DNA of 64,000 nucleotides from Theobroma cacao (lineage: Eukaryota; Streptophyta; Magnoliopsida; Malvales; Malvaceae), in assembly GCF_000208745.1 (NCBI RefSeq), contig NC_030859.1, positions 6,561,374 to 6,625,373 of the forward strand, read 5' to 3'. The position numbers and the translations under genes were made by a program. Below the pieces are notes generated by a model, which was not told the DNA's origin, made no database searches, and worked only from the letters and a program-made list of their open reading frames with translations. This document shows, piece after piece, positions 1 through 12,000 of this stretch (within the stretch, counting starts at the first letter, position 1; every line of letters begins with the position of its first letter).

Positions 1-936
1 GGGATTCTTGATTGGTTGCAAGTTTAGACATTCTACAATGGGTTGGTTGGGTCAATAAAAATTACAATTGATGTTGCTGCTGGTGGGGTATTAATGAGTA
101 AGAATGCTTCAGATGCTTATAATTTGTTGGAAGAGATGGCTTCAAATAATTATCAATGGCCTTTAGAAAGGTCAAGTTTGAGAAAAGCTACTGGAGCTTA
201 TGAAATTGATTAACTTGGCAACTTAACTGCTCAAGTAACTGCGCAAGTGGCCGGATTGTCCAAGAAGTTTGACACATTGGGAGTTCATGCAGTACAAAAT
301 TCATTAGTAGTTTGTGAGATGTATGGAGATGGCCATTCATATGATCAATGTCCATATAATTCTGAATCAGTCCAGTTTGTAGGGAACTTTAATAGACAGC
401 TGAATAACCCATACTCTAATACTTATAATCCTGGTTGGAGAAGCCACCCCAACTTTTCATGGAACAACAATGGAAGGCCTTCCAATCCAAAACCCATCAT
501 GCCTCCTTGTTTTCAACAACAAGCTAGACCACAAATTCTTGGAAAGAAGTCCGAATTGGAAGAACTTCTCTTGCAATATATGTTTAAGACTGATGCTTTA
601 ATTCAAAGCTATGGAACCTTCTTGAGAAATCTTGAGACCCAAGTAAGACAACTTGCAAACTCTATCAACAATAGACCTCAAGGTGCCTTACCAAGTGATA
701 CACGAGTCAATCCCAAAGGTAAGGAACATAGTAATGTAGTTACACTTAAGAGTGGAAAAGAAGTTGAAGGGGTGAATGAAAAATCAATTGAATCTTCAAA
801 GGAACATGTAGATGATGACAAGGCAATTGTTGAGAAAGAAGTTGAACTAGAAAAGACAGATAATGGGCAAGCTAAAAATCAAAAGGATTCTCAAGCAACT
901 TATCCTACACCACCATTCCCACAAAGGTTCAAATAG
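1..936 (+). pseudogene. Athila-like Ty3/gypsy gag remnant
   Basis: The 3' part of a retrotransposon gag; the window opens inside it. Bases 1-246 translate in one frame to a gag-like stretch (leucine-rich, then AAGG and LLEEMASNN) with stops near 30 and 212. The longest open part, 247-936, holds a degenerate zinc knuckle (CEMYGDGHSYDQC) and the NPYSNTYNPGWR motif typical of plant Athila/Tat-like gag, then a lysine- and glutamate-rich linker ending in PPFPQRFK before a stop. Family membership rests on these motifs. It is non-functional because of the stops and the loss of downstream pol. The protease lies directly downstream on the same strand. Confidence 0.85.
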
Positions 937-1023
937 CAGAGGCTTGATAAACAGTTTGAGAAATTTCTCAATGTCTTCAAGAAACTCCACATAAACATCC
1001 ATTTTGCTTAAGCTTTAGAAAAA

Positions 1024-1530
1024 ATGCCAAGTTATGTTAAATTCTTGAAAGACATCTTAACTAAGAAGAAGAAACTAGAAAATTTAGAAACAATAGCAGT
1101 TACTAAGGAGTGCAGCGTAATAATTCAAAACAAGCTTCCACCAAAACTTAAGGATCCAGGGAGTTTTTCTATCCCTTGTACTATCGTTAGATTTAAATTT
1201 GCTAAAGCTTTTATGTGATTTGGGTGCAGGTGTTTCAATTATGCCTTTGTCAATTGCTGATAAACTTGGACTTAATGAGATACAACCTACCACAGTTTCT
1301 TTGCAATTAGCAGATAGAACAATCAAGTACCCTGGTGGGATTATTAAGGATGTATTAGTTAAAGTTGGGCATCTCTACGTTCCGGTAGAGTTCATTGTGC
1401 TTGAGATGGAAGAAGATCTGAAAATTCCTTTAATCCTAGGACGACCATTCTAGGCTACTACAAGCACAATCATTGACGTAAGGGAAGGTAAGATAACTTT
1501 TAAAGTTGGATAATAGGTAGTTGAGTTAAT
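1024..1530 (+). pseudogene. Athila-like aspartic protease remnant
   Basis: The retropepsin part of the same element, broken by a frameshift near 1,200. The first piece (1024-1218) carries the pre-protease stretch ending in SFSIPCTIV. The second (from 1199) continues with LCDLGAGVSIMPLSI, where DLG replaces the usual DTG/DSG active-site motif, and LILGRPF, a typical end of the fold. An in-frame stop follows at about 1452. In an intact protein this domain releases Gag and Pol products. The copy is dead: it has a frameshift and stops, and no reverse transcriptase follows. The same domain in the same order is seen at 24,257-24,700. Confidence 0.8.
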
Positions 1531-1578
1531 ATTTTCAATACAAATAAACATCTTAGCTCCACAAATTGTTGCTACAGA

Positions 1579-1932
1579 GTGAAGTTAATTGATAAAGGCA
1601 AATGTGAACCTATAAGTGAGCAAGCATCACTTTTTGAGTCTAAGCCACCACCTCCACCTATGAGATCCAAGCAGTCACCAAAGAAGCATCCTCCATTACC
1701 ATCTAGTTGCCCTTTCAAAATTAGACATCAAGTAATGATGCTTTCTCGATCATACTTCAAGCTTTTTCCATGGAAACGTAAAGAAAGATGGTGGGGTCCT
1801 TTCAAAGTAATAAAGGCTTATCCTTGTGGAATAATTGAGATTGATAGTGAGGATACGGACACATTCATGGTTAATGGGCTAAGCCTCAGACCATATTTCA
1901 AGGATAACAAATTGAAAAATGGGGTACTATAG
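1579..1932 (+). pseudogene. Integrase C-terminal tail fused to pre-RT linker (internal deletion)
   Basis: The open frame starts in the proline-rich linker that normally precedes reverse transcriptase (PPPPPMRSKQ). Within about 50 residues it jumps to the end of integrase: YFKLFPWKRKERWWGPFKV, then IIEIDSEDTDTFMVNGLSLRPYF. In complete Athila/Tat elements these motifs are separated by RT, RNase H and the integrase core, several kb. None of that is present, so the element cannot move by itself. An identical architecture occurs at 24,700-25,030. The sequence just after the stop (TTGGGAGGCAACGCAAG) is a usual post-integrase motif in these elements. Confidence 0.75.
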
Positions 1933-3140
1933 TCAAGCTAGTGACTACAAACAAGCGGTTCTTGGGAGGCAACGCAAGTTTTTAGACTTTACTTATTTTA
2001 GCCTTTATTTTATTTATTTTTTTAGTTGCAATTTATTTCTTTTAAACTAATTTTTTTATGTTTCCTTTTTGCAAGTAATTGGTTAAAAAAATAAAATAAA
2101 AAAAATAAAAAAGTCAAAGCCGTGGCCCTCAAAGTGAGAGCCGCGACACTGAACAAACAACAAAAAAATAGAATTGTTGAGCACCACGGTGCTTAACCTT
2201 CAGAGTCGTGGCACTCAAACCCGAAGCGTAACGCTTCTGGTGGAAAAAGTTGAGCACCGCGATGCTCATTAGGTCGGGGCCCAGCCTCAACCCTTTAAAA
2301 ACCCTCTTAATTTTTTTTCTTCTTCTTTTTTCACTTTCTTTTTCTTCAACCGCCAGCTCCACTCCCTAAGCTTCTTTCTTCTGCACCTCTCTTGACTCTT
2401 TCTTTCCTTTTCACTCCAAAATTCTGCATTTGATTTCTACTTAATTTTTTTTATTTTTCACTTAAAATACTGCACTTATTGCATTCTTGAGGTAAGCACT
2501 CTTCCTTTCCTCCTCCCAATATTAGTTTTCAATTGTTTTGTATAAAGAGAGGATGAGGTTGGTGTTCATGGCAAATTTTATAATTTTTTTCATAGTGAAT
2601 GAGTCCAACGTGCATGTTTGTTAATGGGTTTTCTTACTTCCTCATGATTTATGCTTGGAGTGTAGAAAATTTTTATGATTAGTGTTTAATTCTTGTTACC
2701 CATCTAATGGATTCATGGATTTTTATTTGCTGCCAATATAATTGATAAATGCTTTGTTGATGTGGGTATATGATGGGTTTGTTTAATTATTGATGCTTGG
2801 TTGAGCAAGTAGAATAAATTTTGGAATTGTTGGTGCAACACATGCCATATCTGATAGTTTTGGATGAGTACATTGTTATAAAATTATTTTTATTTTTAAT
2901 TTTTGGACTGTGGCATTGTGAAGATTATGATTATGAGAAAGCTGTTTTAATGTTGTAAGGAATAGAGAATTTATGGTGCCTCTTCAGAAGTGGGATGGTC
3001 AATGGAAATCTTGAATTTGGATTGTTGAATTGGACAGGAATTAATTAAATTTGTGCTTGTAGATCTTTCATATTTTCATGCTTGTTCATGCAATACTACT
3101 TGCATATTTTTCCTCTGGATTTGTTTTGATAATTAAATTT
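1933..3140 (+). other. Non-coding 3' part of Athila-like element
   Basis: Region between the integrase stop and the env-like remnant. It is T-rich, with pyrimidine-rich stretches near 2,300-2,460. A short word meaning roughly GAGCCGTGGC and its variants recurs between 2,120 and 2,260. A polypyrimidine tract followed by TAG ends at about 3,150, as expected of a 3' splice site before a spliced downstream ORF. No other gene is visible. Confidence 0.5.
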
Positions 3141-3150
3141 TTTTTGTAGG

Positions 3151-4224
3151 AGTGGCACCAAAACGATCTAAACCAAGCTCCAGTGGTGCTTTTGATATAT
3201 CGAAGTTCATCTCTACCGAAGCCTCTACGCGATATCATACATCTTTGATCAACAAAGTGCCAATTCTCGAATGAGGAATAGATATCCCCATCTTGCCTTA
3301 CAAAGAAATTCATGACACGCTTTGCGATAGACATTGGTAGCAATTTAGTGACCAACCTGAAGCTGTAGTGGTGCTTGTAGTCTAGGAGTTTAATGCAAAT
3401 GCAGTTGAGCATGTAGTTTGGGAGTTTAATGCAAATGCAGTTGAGCATGTTGATAGAGTGGCATTTGTCCGTGGCAAACGAGTCCCTTTTCACAGCCAAG
3501 CTATCAATGCATTTTTTGGAACCCCCAATATTGAAAATAATGAATATGGGCAGTATTTGGGCGATCATCAAGATTGCAATGAGATTATCTCGACACTATG
3601 TGTTGAGGGAGCCCAATAGAAGACTTCGCATGGTGAGCTAGTTTCATTCAAACGAAGTGCCATGAAAAAAGTACTGAAAGTTTGGTTACACTTTGTAGTA
3701 GCACGGTTACTCCCTTCCACTCATATCAGTGATGTTACAAGGGATCGTGCAGTGCTTATTTATGCCATTGTCACACATAAATCATTGATGTTGGTAAGGT
3801 TATCTCTTATGCCATCTTACATATGGGCCGCACTAAATAAGATGGTATCGATTTTTCTTCCTTAATCACTACATTATGTGTAAGAGCAGGTGTGTAATGG
3901 AGTGATAAAGAGGAGCTACAGCAACCAAAAATTCCCATCACCATGGGCATTCTTAAGAGATTAGAGCAATCTGCACCAACTGCTGGAAGTTTTTCCTAAG
4001 CCGCTCCCCCACCTTTACAGGCGACTCCCACACGTAGTGTCGCTCAATGGATGGAGCGCATCGATCGTAGCTTAGATTGTCACGAATGCCAAAATCGAGC
4101 AATCGAACAAATGATGAGAGCCTATGCCGAACACATTGGGATGGATATGACTACTTTTCCTTCATTGCCTACGAATTCTGACTTTGAGGACGATTTCGGT
4201 GGTGATGATGCGGAGGACATGTAG
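3151..4224 (+). pseudogene. Env-like / 'putative plant transposon protein' ORF remnant
   Basis: Remnant of the extra ORF found 3' of pol in many Athila-type elements. Translation gives a start-like segment (VAPKRSKPSSSGAFD) whose expected ATG reads GTG. A domain follows that matches the plant transposon-protein family by its motifs FVRGKRVPFHSQAINAFFG, LCVEGAQ and LHFVVARLLPSTHISDVTRDR. The C-terminus is acidic and ends DDFGGDDAEDM before a stop at 4222-4224. At least five stops and a 36-bp tandem duplication (3377-3448) break the frame. Its function in live elements is not established. An open piece of 67 codons (3662-3865) is part of it, not a separate gene. Confidence 0.65.
3377..3448 (+). 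repeat. 36-bp tandem duplication
   Basis: Two adjacent 36-bp units (3377-3412 and 3413-3448) differ at only two positions. The length is a multiple of three, so it repeats 12 codons of the env-like ORF (EFNANAVEH appears twice). Confidence 0.9.
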
Positions 4225-5594
4225 AGTGCAGTTTCAGAGTTAAGGGAATATTCTTGTCCTTTTTCTTTTATTTTCTTTTATCACATTAAGGACAATGTTT
4301 ATTCCAAATTTGGGGGAGTGGTTTAGAATTTTGTTAGTTTATGTTTTTTTAGTTAGCTTTATTTTAAGATATGTTTTGCATATTTATGTTTTGCATGTTT
4401 TATTGTGTTTCAAAAAAAAAATTGAGATAGTTGCACCTCATTGGTGATTGTCCCAATCCTAGGATGATATTTTAATTATCTTTTGATTCTTAGCTTTTGG
4501 GAAGCATATAGTTATGATTTAATTTTATGTGATATTCTTGTGTTAGCTTTATTTTAGAATGTGACTTCCAATAATTTGAGCACTATACTCTTTTACTTAG
4601 AATTTTTTTGTGATTTAGAGAAATTTTATGTTGATGAAAAAGTATAGTGAAGTCAAGAATTCTAGAATTTGTTTGATTCTCTCTCGAGGCGAAATCTTAG
4701 ATAACACTTAGGATAGGAATTGATTTAGGCCATTTTTGGATCGTTTGAGCCTTTTTGACCCTACCTTGTTATATTTATCCTTAGTCACCCTTTTTGAGCT
4801 TAATTTACCTTTTATTTGTAATTACACAATTATGTTAGCCTTGGCTTGTCTATTTAAATTCAACGATTTGAACCTTTCACCTTAAGTATTTTAATCTTTT
4901 TAAGGAATGATTTGAGCCTAAGAATAAATTGAGGGAGAAAGGTGAAAAGAAAAAAGAAAGAAGTGATGGTTGTTAGGAAAATGACCCCTAGTTTATAATT
5001 GTCAAAAATAAGTTTGGGGGTTGAAAAAAAAAGAAAAGAAAAGAAATAAAATGTGTTGTACAAAGGAAAGTTTACTTTAAGTTTGGGGGTGCTATAAAAA
5101 AAATTTGAAATTGAGCTTTTTATTTGTTTTAGATTGATTAAGTGCTTAGGGTGAATTTGAGCCTAAATATATCTTTTATCATACCTTGACCCTAGCCTTA
5201 CATTACAAGCTTGATAAAGACCTATTGATCCTTGAATAAGTGTTAATCTACATTAGTGGAGAAAAAGATGAAAAGCAAACTTATGGGATCCTAGTACTAA
5301 TCTATGCTTTGATTTGGCATAAACTAATATGAATTGCGTGATATTCTTTGTAAAAGAGCATTCACACACACATGGGAAGTCCATTCGAAATGTAAGTTTT
5401 CACTTAAATTGATGCATGAATTTAAGGATTAGCTGTATGTTACCTTAAGTTGGAATTTGAGTTAATTTCTGAGGAAAATTTGGGAAATCATGATTTGGTA
5501 CTTCTATCTCTTGTTCAAGGATTTTTTTATGTTCAGTTTTCTTTTTGTGATTTTCTTTTGCTCGAGGACTAACAAAATCTTAAGTTTGGAGGTG
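4225..5594 (+). other. Athila 3' untranslated region with polypurine tracts
   Basis: Non-coding segment. It opens with an ACAATGTTTATTCC box and a purine run TTTGGGGGAGTGG near 4,310, and ends with AAGTTTGGAGGTG immediately before the LTR. The second tract is the likely plus-strand primer because the LTR starts right after it. A colinear but diverged copy lies at 25,290-26,213. Confidence 0.55.
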
Positions 5595-6990
5595 TGATAA
5601 TTCTATTTTATAGAATTATTTTATTCCAATTTTGTTATTAAATATTAGCTAAGTCCTCAATTTTCAATTATAATTTATTTATTTTTAGTTGTTTTTATAA
5701 TTAGTTTATTTTTAAGTGAGTTATTTTAATTTTGAATTATTCTTTTTAATTTGGTTATTATTTATTATTTTTTATATTTTTTGTAGGAACTAAAAGAAAT
5801 TGGGCTTAAGTTTGGAAAGTGAGATGTTGAAAGACTTGAAAGTCTACTTGCATATGCTTCAATGTTTTGGCTATAACTCGAGCTACAAAACTCCAAATGA
5901 TGTGATTCTTGGACCATTGGAAAGCAAGAGACAGAGCTACAACTTTCATGAAGATCACTTTGCCCAGTTCTACCTCGAAGATAGAGAAAATTGCATCGAA
6001 AAATGGTTGGACGTATTGTGCCGGGAATGGAATTTGTAAAGATTGACAATTGATTTTTGGGCCTCTCATTGCACTTTTAAGCCCAATTAAACCCTAGGTC
6101 AACTTAAGGAACTTTAGGTTAAGTTTATTAGTATAAATAGGATATGTTTAACAACATCAGAGAGACAACTTTTGGGAGATTCAAGAAGTTAGGAGTTGAG
6201 GCTGAAACTTCGAGATCAAGGTGGCAAATATTGTTTTGTTTTCTTCCTTGGCTTTTATTTTTCTTGTTACTCTCAATGGTTGAATTTTATATAATGTTCT
6301 TTGTCTCTGCTATTATAAGTAGCTAATTTTCTTTTTCTAGGATTGCAATTGAACTCACATGTAATCTAGATTTTTAATCTATTTCTTACTTATCTTAATG
6401 GGAATTGAATTGTTTATTCCAATATGTTTTTAATGCTTTTAATTGTCTGGCCACTAATTAAATTGATTTAGGAACCTAAACAAACTTGGGAAAGGGAGTT
6501 TAGAGTAGACTAAAATTGGAATAACATCATATTAATTGATTTGCGTATAGGATAAGGATATACCTATAGGCCATATGTAGCCAAATTAGAGCCTGAGTTT
6601 AATGAATCTGTTTTAATTTTAATTCACATAGGAATATAGTATTTTGGTTAAAATAGATATTTTTATAAGATGAGTCGGGAGACCTTTGTATATAATTTAG
6701 GACTTTAGGTTAGCAATTCAACCCATTGAAATAAGTTAAAGAAGAAAGGTAAGATTTAGATGAAGTGTGAGGGATATTGTAATCCTAGGCTTGTTTAATT
6801 TGATATTTTCTCAAGTTATTATTATTTTTTATTTTTCTTGTTGGTTTAAATTTTAGTTAATTAGTTTTAGTTAATTATTTAATTTTGAGTGTTTGGATAA
6901 GATTAAATTGTTCTAATTTTAGTACTTATTAAAATTTTAGATCAATTCTCTATAGGATCTATACTCTACTTGCTTATATACTATCTATTC
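5595..6990 (+). repeat. 3' LTR of the first Athila-like element (right end truncated)
   Basis: Begins TGATAATTC directly after a polypurine tract. A perfect 10-bp inverted repeat (ATAATTCTAT, loop TTT) spans 5597-5619. The right part carries the usual end-of-LTR phrase near 6,940-6,965 (TCTCTATAGGATC then CTACTTGC). The element is then cut off where minus-strand Tekay-like sequence begins, somewhere between about 6,985 and 7,010. Short open frames at 5,765-6,326 are incidental. Confidence 0.65.
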
Positions 6991-7316
6991 AATACGTATA
7001 GTTGTGTAGTAGAATTTTAATTGACAACAATCGACATTGGCATAACAATCATACAACAAATCCTTTCCTAGTATAGCATCAAATCCCAATGTCATTAATA
7101 ACTCCAAATCCACCAATTTCTCCCTATGGTTAATTTGAACTTCACAAAACTTATAGACGAACTTCGCCATATAAATTTCTTCTAAAAGGGTGGTCACTGC
7201 CAATGGGTTTACCATTATTTCACAAGGTCTATTCAATTTTGATACAAAATTTGAGGAAACAAAAGAATGGGTAGCTTTAAGATCAAATAATACCAATGCT
7301 TCAAAACCACAAATTA
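6985..7316 (-). pseudogene. Tekay/Del-like chromovirus aspartic protease remnant
   Basis: Minus-strand translation gives VLFDLKATHSFVS, the retropepsin active-site region. The canonical DSG/DTG is DLK here, so it should be inactive. It continues to LMTLGFDAILGKDLL, the second hallmark of the fold. The protein stops at the junction with the Athila LTR, so RT, RNase H and integrase are missing. It lies just downstream (minus strand) of the zinc-knuckle gag, the normal order. Confidence 0.8.
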
Positions 7317-7403
7317 AAAAGTACCTGTCACCACATCATTAGAAGCAGGCACATCTTGCGAACCCATGGTAAATACTCTCGCTTGTCTTCCTCCGAAAGT
7401 ACC

Positions 7404-8883
7404 CTATGGCACTGACTCAATAGGTCGAGATCGGGAGGTAGAAGCTATTCCTTTGCCTTTGTCAAGTCGACCTCTCCTAGTTGGAGGCAAAACTGCAGAT
7501 GCTACTACGGATGCTGGTTGAACAAACCCAAGACTAGTTCCTTGCGATCTCCTATCATAGGGGCAGTCCCTTTCCATATGTCCTTCTTGACAACAATTAA
7601 AACACACATCATACGATTGAACACATGGCCCCACATGCGTAGTACCATAAGGTGCACTATAAGGACCCTTCTGGCCCATCTATCGACTGTTAAGGCTAGT
7701 TATTTCATTACCAAGCCCTTAACGGTTATTTGCTGCAGAGAAATTTCCATGATGAGGTGGACTACTAAACTGAGGATTCCTCCTCGATCCTTGAGACCCA
7801 GTTGACACTTGCCCTATATTCTGAATAGTATCCCTTCGACCAGGGTGACTTGACCTTGCAAAGGTTGTTTCTTGACTAGTGTTTCTTTGACTAGACTACC
7901 CTTCAGTCTTAGTCCTTTCGGTACTTTCACAAACTGCTCTTGCCTCCACACTACGACTCTCTATTAATCGAGCACAATCCACTGCATCAGAATATGAATC
8001 AAACCTCTGCGAAGCAATAACTCTAAATAGGTACTCAAGTAGTCCAACCACAAACCAATTCACTCTTATTTCTTTCGAAGATACAAGGTATGGGGTGTAT
8101 CTAGACAGTTGCGTAAACTGCGCATCATATTCAGATACCGTCATCCCGAGTGTCTGCTTTAAGGCCTCAAACTCCTTAGCCTTAGCAGCTCGCACATTAC
8201 AAAGCGTAAATCTATCCATAAAGGCTTTATCAAATTCCTTCCAACCAAGCAGACCAGCATCACTAAGTCTACCCCACATATATGGCGTAATCCACTATTG
8301 TTCTACATCCTCAAGATGAAAACTAGCCAATGTTACTGACCTCATGCTCGAAGCTCCTAAAGCGCAACAAATCTTTTCCATGGTGTCTAAAAATCTACGT
8401 GGGTCCTCTCTCATGTATTTGAATGATGGAGGTTTTAGCAAATAATGAAACTAAGCCATCTCCTTCGTCATCATTCGGATCATTCTCATCCTCCTCCTCT
8501 GACCCTTCTTCCTCTATCATATTTATATTTGGGTCATAATCCAGATCTTGTGAACTTGAATCCATATACTCTTCAACCGCACCAGCACATTGCCTAGTAA
8601 ATTTTGTAAATTGTTAGGTCAAATTTCGCAATCCAGCAGCTAATTCATCTAAAGTAGCGCTCTCTAGAGTAGGTCCACTAGCCCCAGTGCTGTCCGTATT
8701 AGCACTTCTATGATCACTTGAACTACTTTCACTGAAATGTCGGACACTCTTCCTTCCTCTTGTTCTAGGATGACTTCAACCTTGAAAGGCAGAAACCCGT
8801 AATCGCTCATCGGTTTCTCTAGGTGCGTCTGACTCACCCGCAACCCTCAAAGATGCTCGAGTCTAAGGCGACATCTCAAACAT
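7404..8883 (-). pseudogene. Tekay/Del-like gag remnant
   Basis: Minus-strand gag. It starts at an ATG at about 8883 (MFEMSP, then a stop) and has several stops in an acidic N-terminal region. The central capsid domain is open at 8279-7896, with [21 protein letters not shown] and [21 protein letters not shown], as in the Retrotrans_gag family. A CCHC zinc knuckle follows (CFNCCQEGHMERDCP) near 7,600. The size and order fit a Tekay/Del-type chromovirus. Gag would package element RNA; this copy is decayed. Confidence 0.85.
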
Positions 8884-9080
8884 GAACATCGACAATCATT
8901 TCTTATTATTTAATTATCTCTTATGATTACACAAGGTAGTTTTCTAAGATATGTAAAGAAGTCCATGCAGCTTCTTACCTATAATCGGTGTTACAATCAA
9001 TAACTATAAGCAAGACTCTACGTCGACCCCATTACTTTGTTGCTCGACACGAGAATTTCTAGGACTCGACTAAACCTAGG

Positions 9081-9092
9081 GCTCTGATACCA
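9081..9092 (-). other. Primer binding site for initiator Met tRNA
   Basis: On the minus strand the sequence reads TGGTATCAGAGC, the standard tRNA-iMet primer complement. It lies four bases after the LTR end at 9097, which fixes the element orientation and identifies 9097-12723 as its 5' LTR. Confidence 0.9.
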
Positions 9093-9096
9093 AGTC

Positions 9097-12000
9097 TGTA
9101 ACGACCTTCTCCTCGATCGTTACCAACATTCGAGACTTACGAGTAAACCCACCAAATCCCTAACAAGCTTTAGTTGAGATTCCAGATAATTAAATCAAAT
9201 ATTCTTTTATGCATATAAATCGACTAGTAATAATGATACCGTCATTTACTTAACTAGCTAAACATTTGTAACTAATACGTTGCTACTATATGTCAATATC
9301 CAATTTCGATAAACTTTCAACAAATTTAACATCACACTTAATACTCATTACACAACCTCAAAGTTTATAACAAATACATATCTGAAAGACTAATAGTAAT
9401 TATAAGTCTAGCACTTTTAAACAACATGACCCCTGTGCAGCGAAGTGACTCGAAGTGGAAGTCTAAGAGATGCCATTACCTACATTGCAGCAAGTCTCGA
9501 TGTGCTGAGCAATATACTTGATCTGATTACTTATCTACAAAAGGAAGATAAGGGGTGAGTCTCACTAGCTTAGTGATCATCGACTCTATGAGTAGTGCGT
9601 AGATGGGAAACAAGCCAAGGATAGGAATTTTGAACATTAAAAACATGCAAATATATATAAACAATTTGAAATTAAATGAAGCATTTGTGCCTTATATGTA
9701 AACCCAAAAGTTGTGTTGCAAAATAACCACTTTAAGTAATATAATAAAACCAACGCAAGTAAAAGATTTCTACCGTTGAAATCATTTGTTTCTCTTTACT
9801 TAAAATCAATCTAACATAAGCATGCACGTTCCTGTAAAATCAAGCAATTTCGATGCTTATACACAAGTTTCTAAACGAGCTCATCCTTGAGATATTAAAC
9901 ACAAATCCATCGTATAAATAAAGGAGCTGCGAAATAAAACTCGTATTTCTCACCATGCGAAAAAATACGTATTTGAAAACCTAAAGAGATATCACTCTCA
10001 AGTAGGTAATAGAAATAAAAAACTCGTGGACCCTCTTCCATGTAATAACATCCGGGAGCATTGCTCCACTGAATTCTCACAGCCATGGTAGTCTCGACGA
10101 TGTTGGCTGATATCAGCGAAATTAAACGGTCGCAATCGCGTATATCAACTTGTGGCCCAGCCACATATAACAAGCTGTGGCCTTGCCACGTATAATCATA
10201 GACCGTGGTCTCCTTTAAGTCTAATAGCCCATCGGTGATCCAAAGATTCTCTAGCTAGAGCTCACTTGTGCACATGGGTCACATTATCCAGATGTGACAT
10301 TCAGCTTACCCTCGAATCTCTTGGTTTGACAAAACCATTTAAAAATCAAGATGGGTTTCCAAAAGCTCATATCAAATCCATTTCAAAATTACCTATCATG
10401 GTAACATGCTAAAACCTCTTTTTGTTAGACTTTACAATGTAAAACCTTTGCATGAACTTTAAATATCAAATCAACATGGTGAATATATAATCTATTCATG
10501 AATGCACATAACATAACCAATAAGGCACATTTTGATGTCAACCATATTAAAGAGCTTGTTTCCCGATTTTAAAAACCCTTTTCATAAATACTTTATATAT
10601 ATTCAAATCAATTTCAAACATCATGGCATCCATAATTGCCTAGCATTTCTACTAACTCATGCTTTCCACAAATTGCATATAAAGTAAATCGACACATCTA
10701 TTAATTGTATATCAAATATATAGTATAGAAATTTTGAAATAAACACTCTCTACTCACTTTACAATAGTTGGATACCACGTCGCTATTGATTCAGGTGCGT
10801 ATCTAGCTAATTCTACTCGCCGGTCACCCGTTACCTTTTCTGGCACGCCACCACAGCAAACTTCCCTTTATCACACATTTCTTAGCAACAATTCAAACCC
10901 AATACACTTAATTGTACTCATACATGGTAGCGTATCAACCAATAATCCTTAACCAAATCTCATAGTTTTCATCAACATTATTCACAATCATGTAACATAC
11001 AATCCATATACTTCAACCAACCAAAGCTTATACAACACAATGTAGTCACTTTGCATACTTACCTCTTGGTTCAAGCTTGAATTCCAAATATGATTCACAA
11101 CTTCGTCACATCTTCGGTCACCATTGCTGCCACAAACATAAACAATCAAATACATCTCATCTTTCTTTTCTACTTGTAATTTCAAGACTAAAACATTTAC
11201 CCATTGCTTATTTATCTCAAAATCACCATGCATTCCAAGATCTACTTACATGCATGCTTTGGGCTCTTAAATCTCTTGAAGATCCTTACTACCACAAGCA
11301 AAATCTCACATTATAATCGGTTCAAAATGCATGCATTCATGTAAAATAACAATTTCTACCTTCCTTACCTTGGAACTTCTAAGCCGAACCACCAAATCTC
11401 TTTAAACTTAAACAATGGCGTGTAGGTGGGGAGGAGAACCTCTCGATTTTCTCTAGGTCTTCCAAGCCAATTCTCTTTCTTCCTTTCCTCTTAACTCTCC
11501 CTCTCCCCTTGGGCGAAAGCTTCACAATGCTCTCTCCTCTCCATTTCCCTTCCAAATGGGTAGATCTCTCATGGAAACTCACTTGTTTTCTTTACATTTT
11601 CCTTCTCTAGGCCGAGCCTTTCCTTGTATGTTTCTTTCCTTATCTTTTCTCTCTTCCTCTCAGGTGGAGCTTCATGAGACCAATTCTCCCATCTTTTTCC
11701 CTCAATGATATGGTTTGGTCAATGTTCTCTAAGCCTTTGCCCACATTTCTCTTTTTTTCTTTTATTCCTCACTTCTCATTGGACCAACCCATCTCCCACT
11801 CAAATTTCATGCACCAATTTTCTCCTTTGCTCATTGGTCCAAAATCTATCCTAATTTTTCTTCTCCATCTATCACCTTCACCTTCCCATTTTTCTTTTCT
11901 TTATTCTTTATTTCATGCACCACCTTATTCCTCCAATCACATTTTATGCACAAACTTTGCCTTATATTTTATTTGGCCATTTATTCAACCATTCAAGTCA

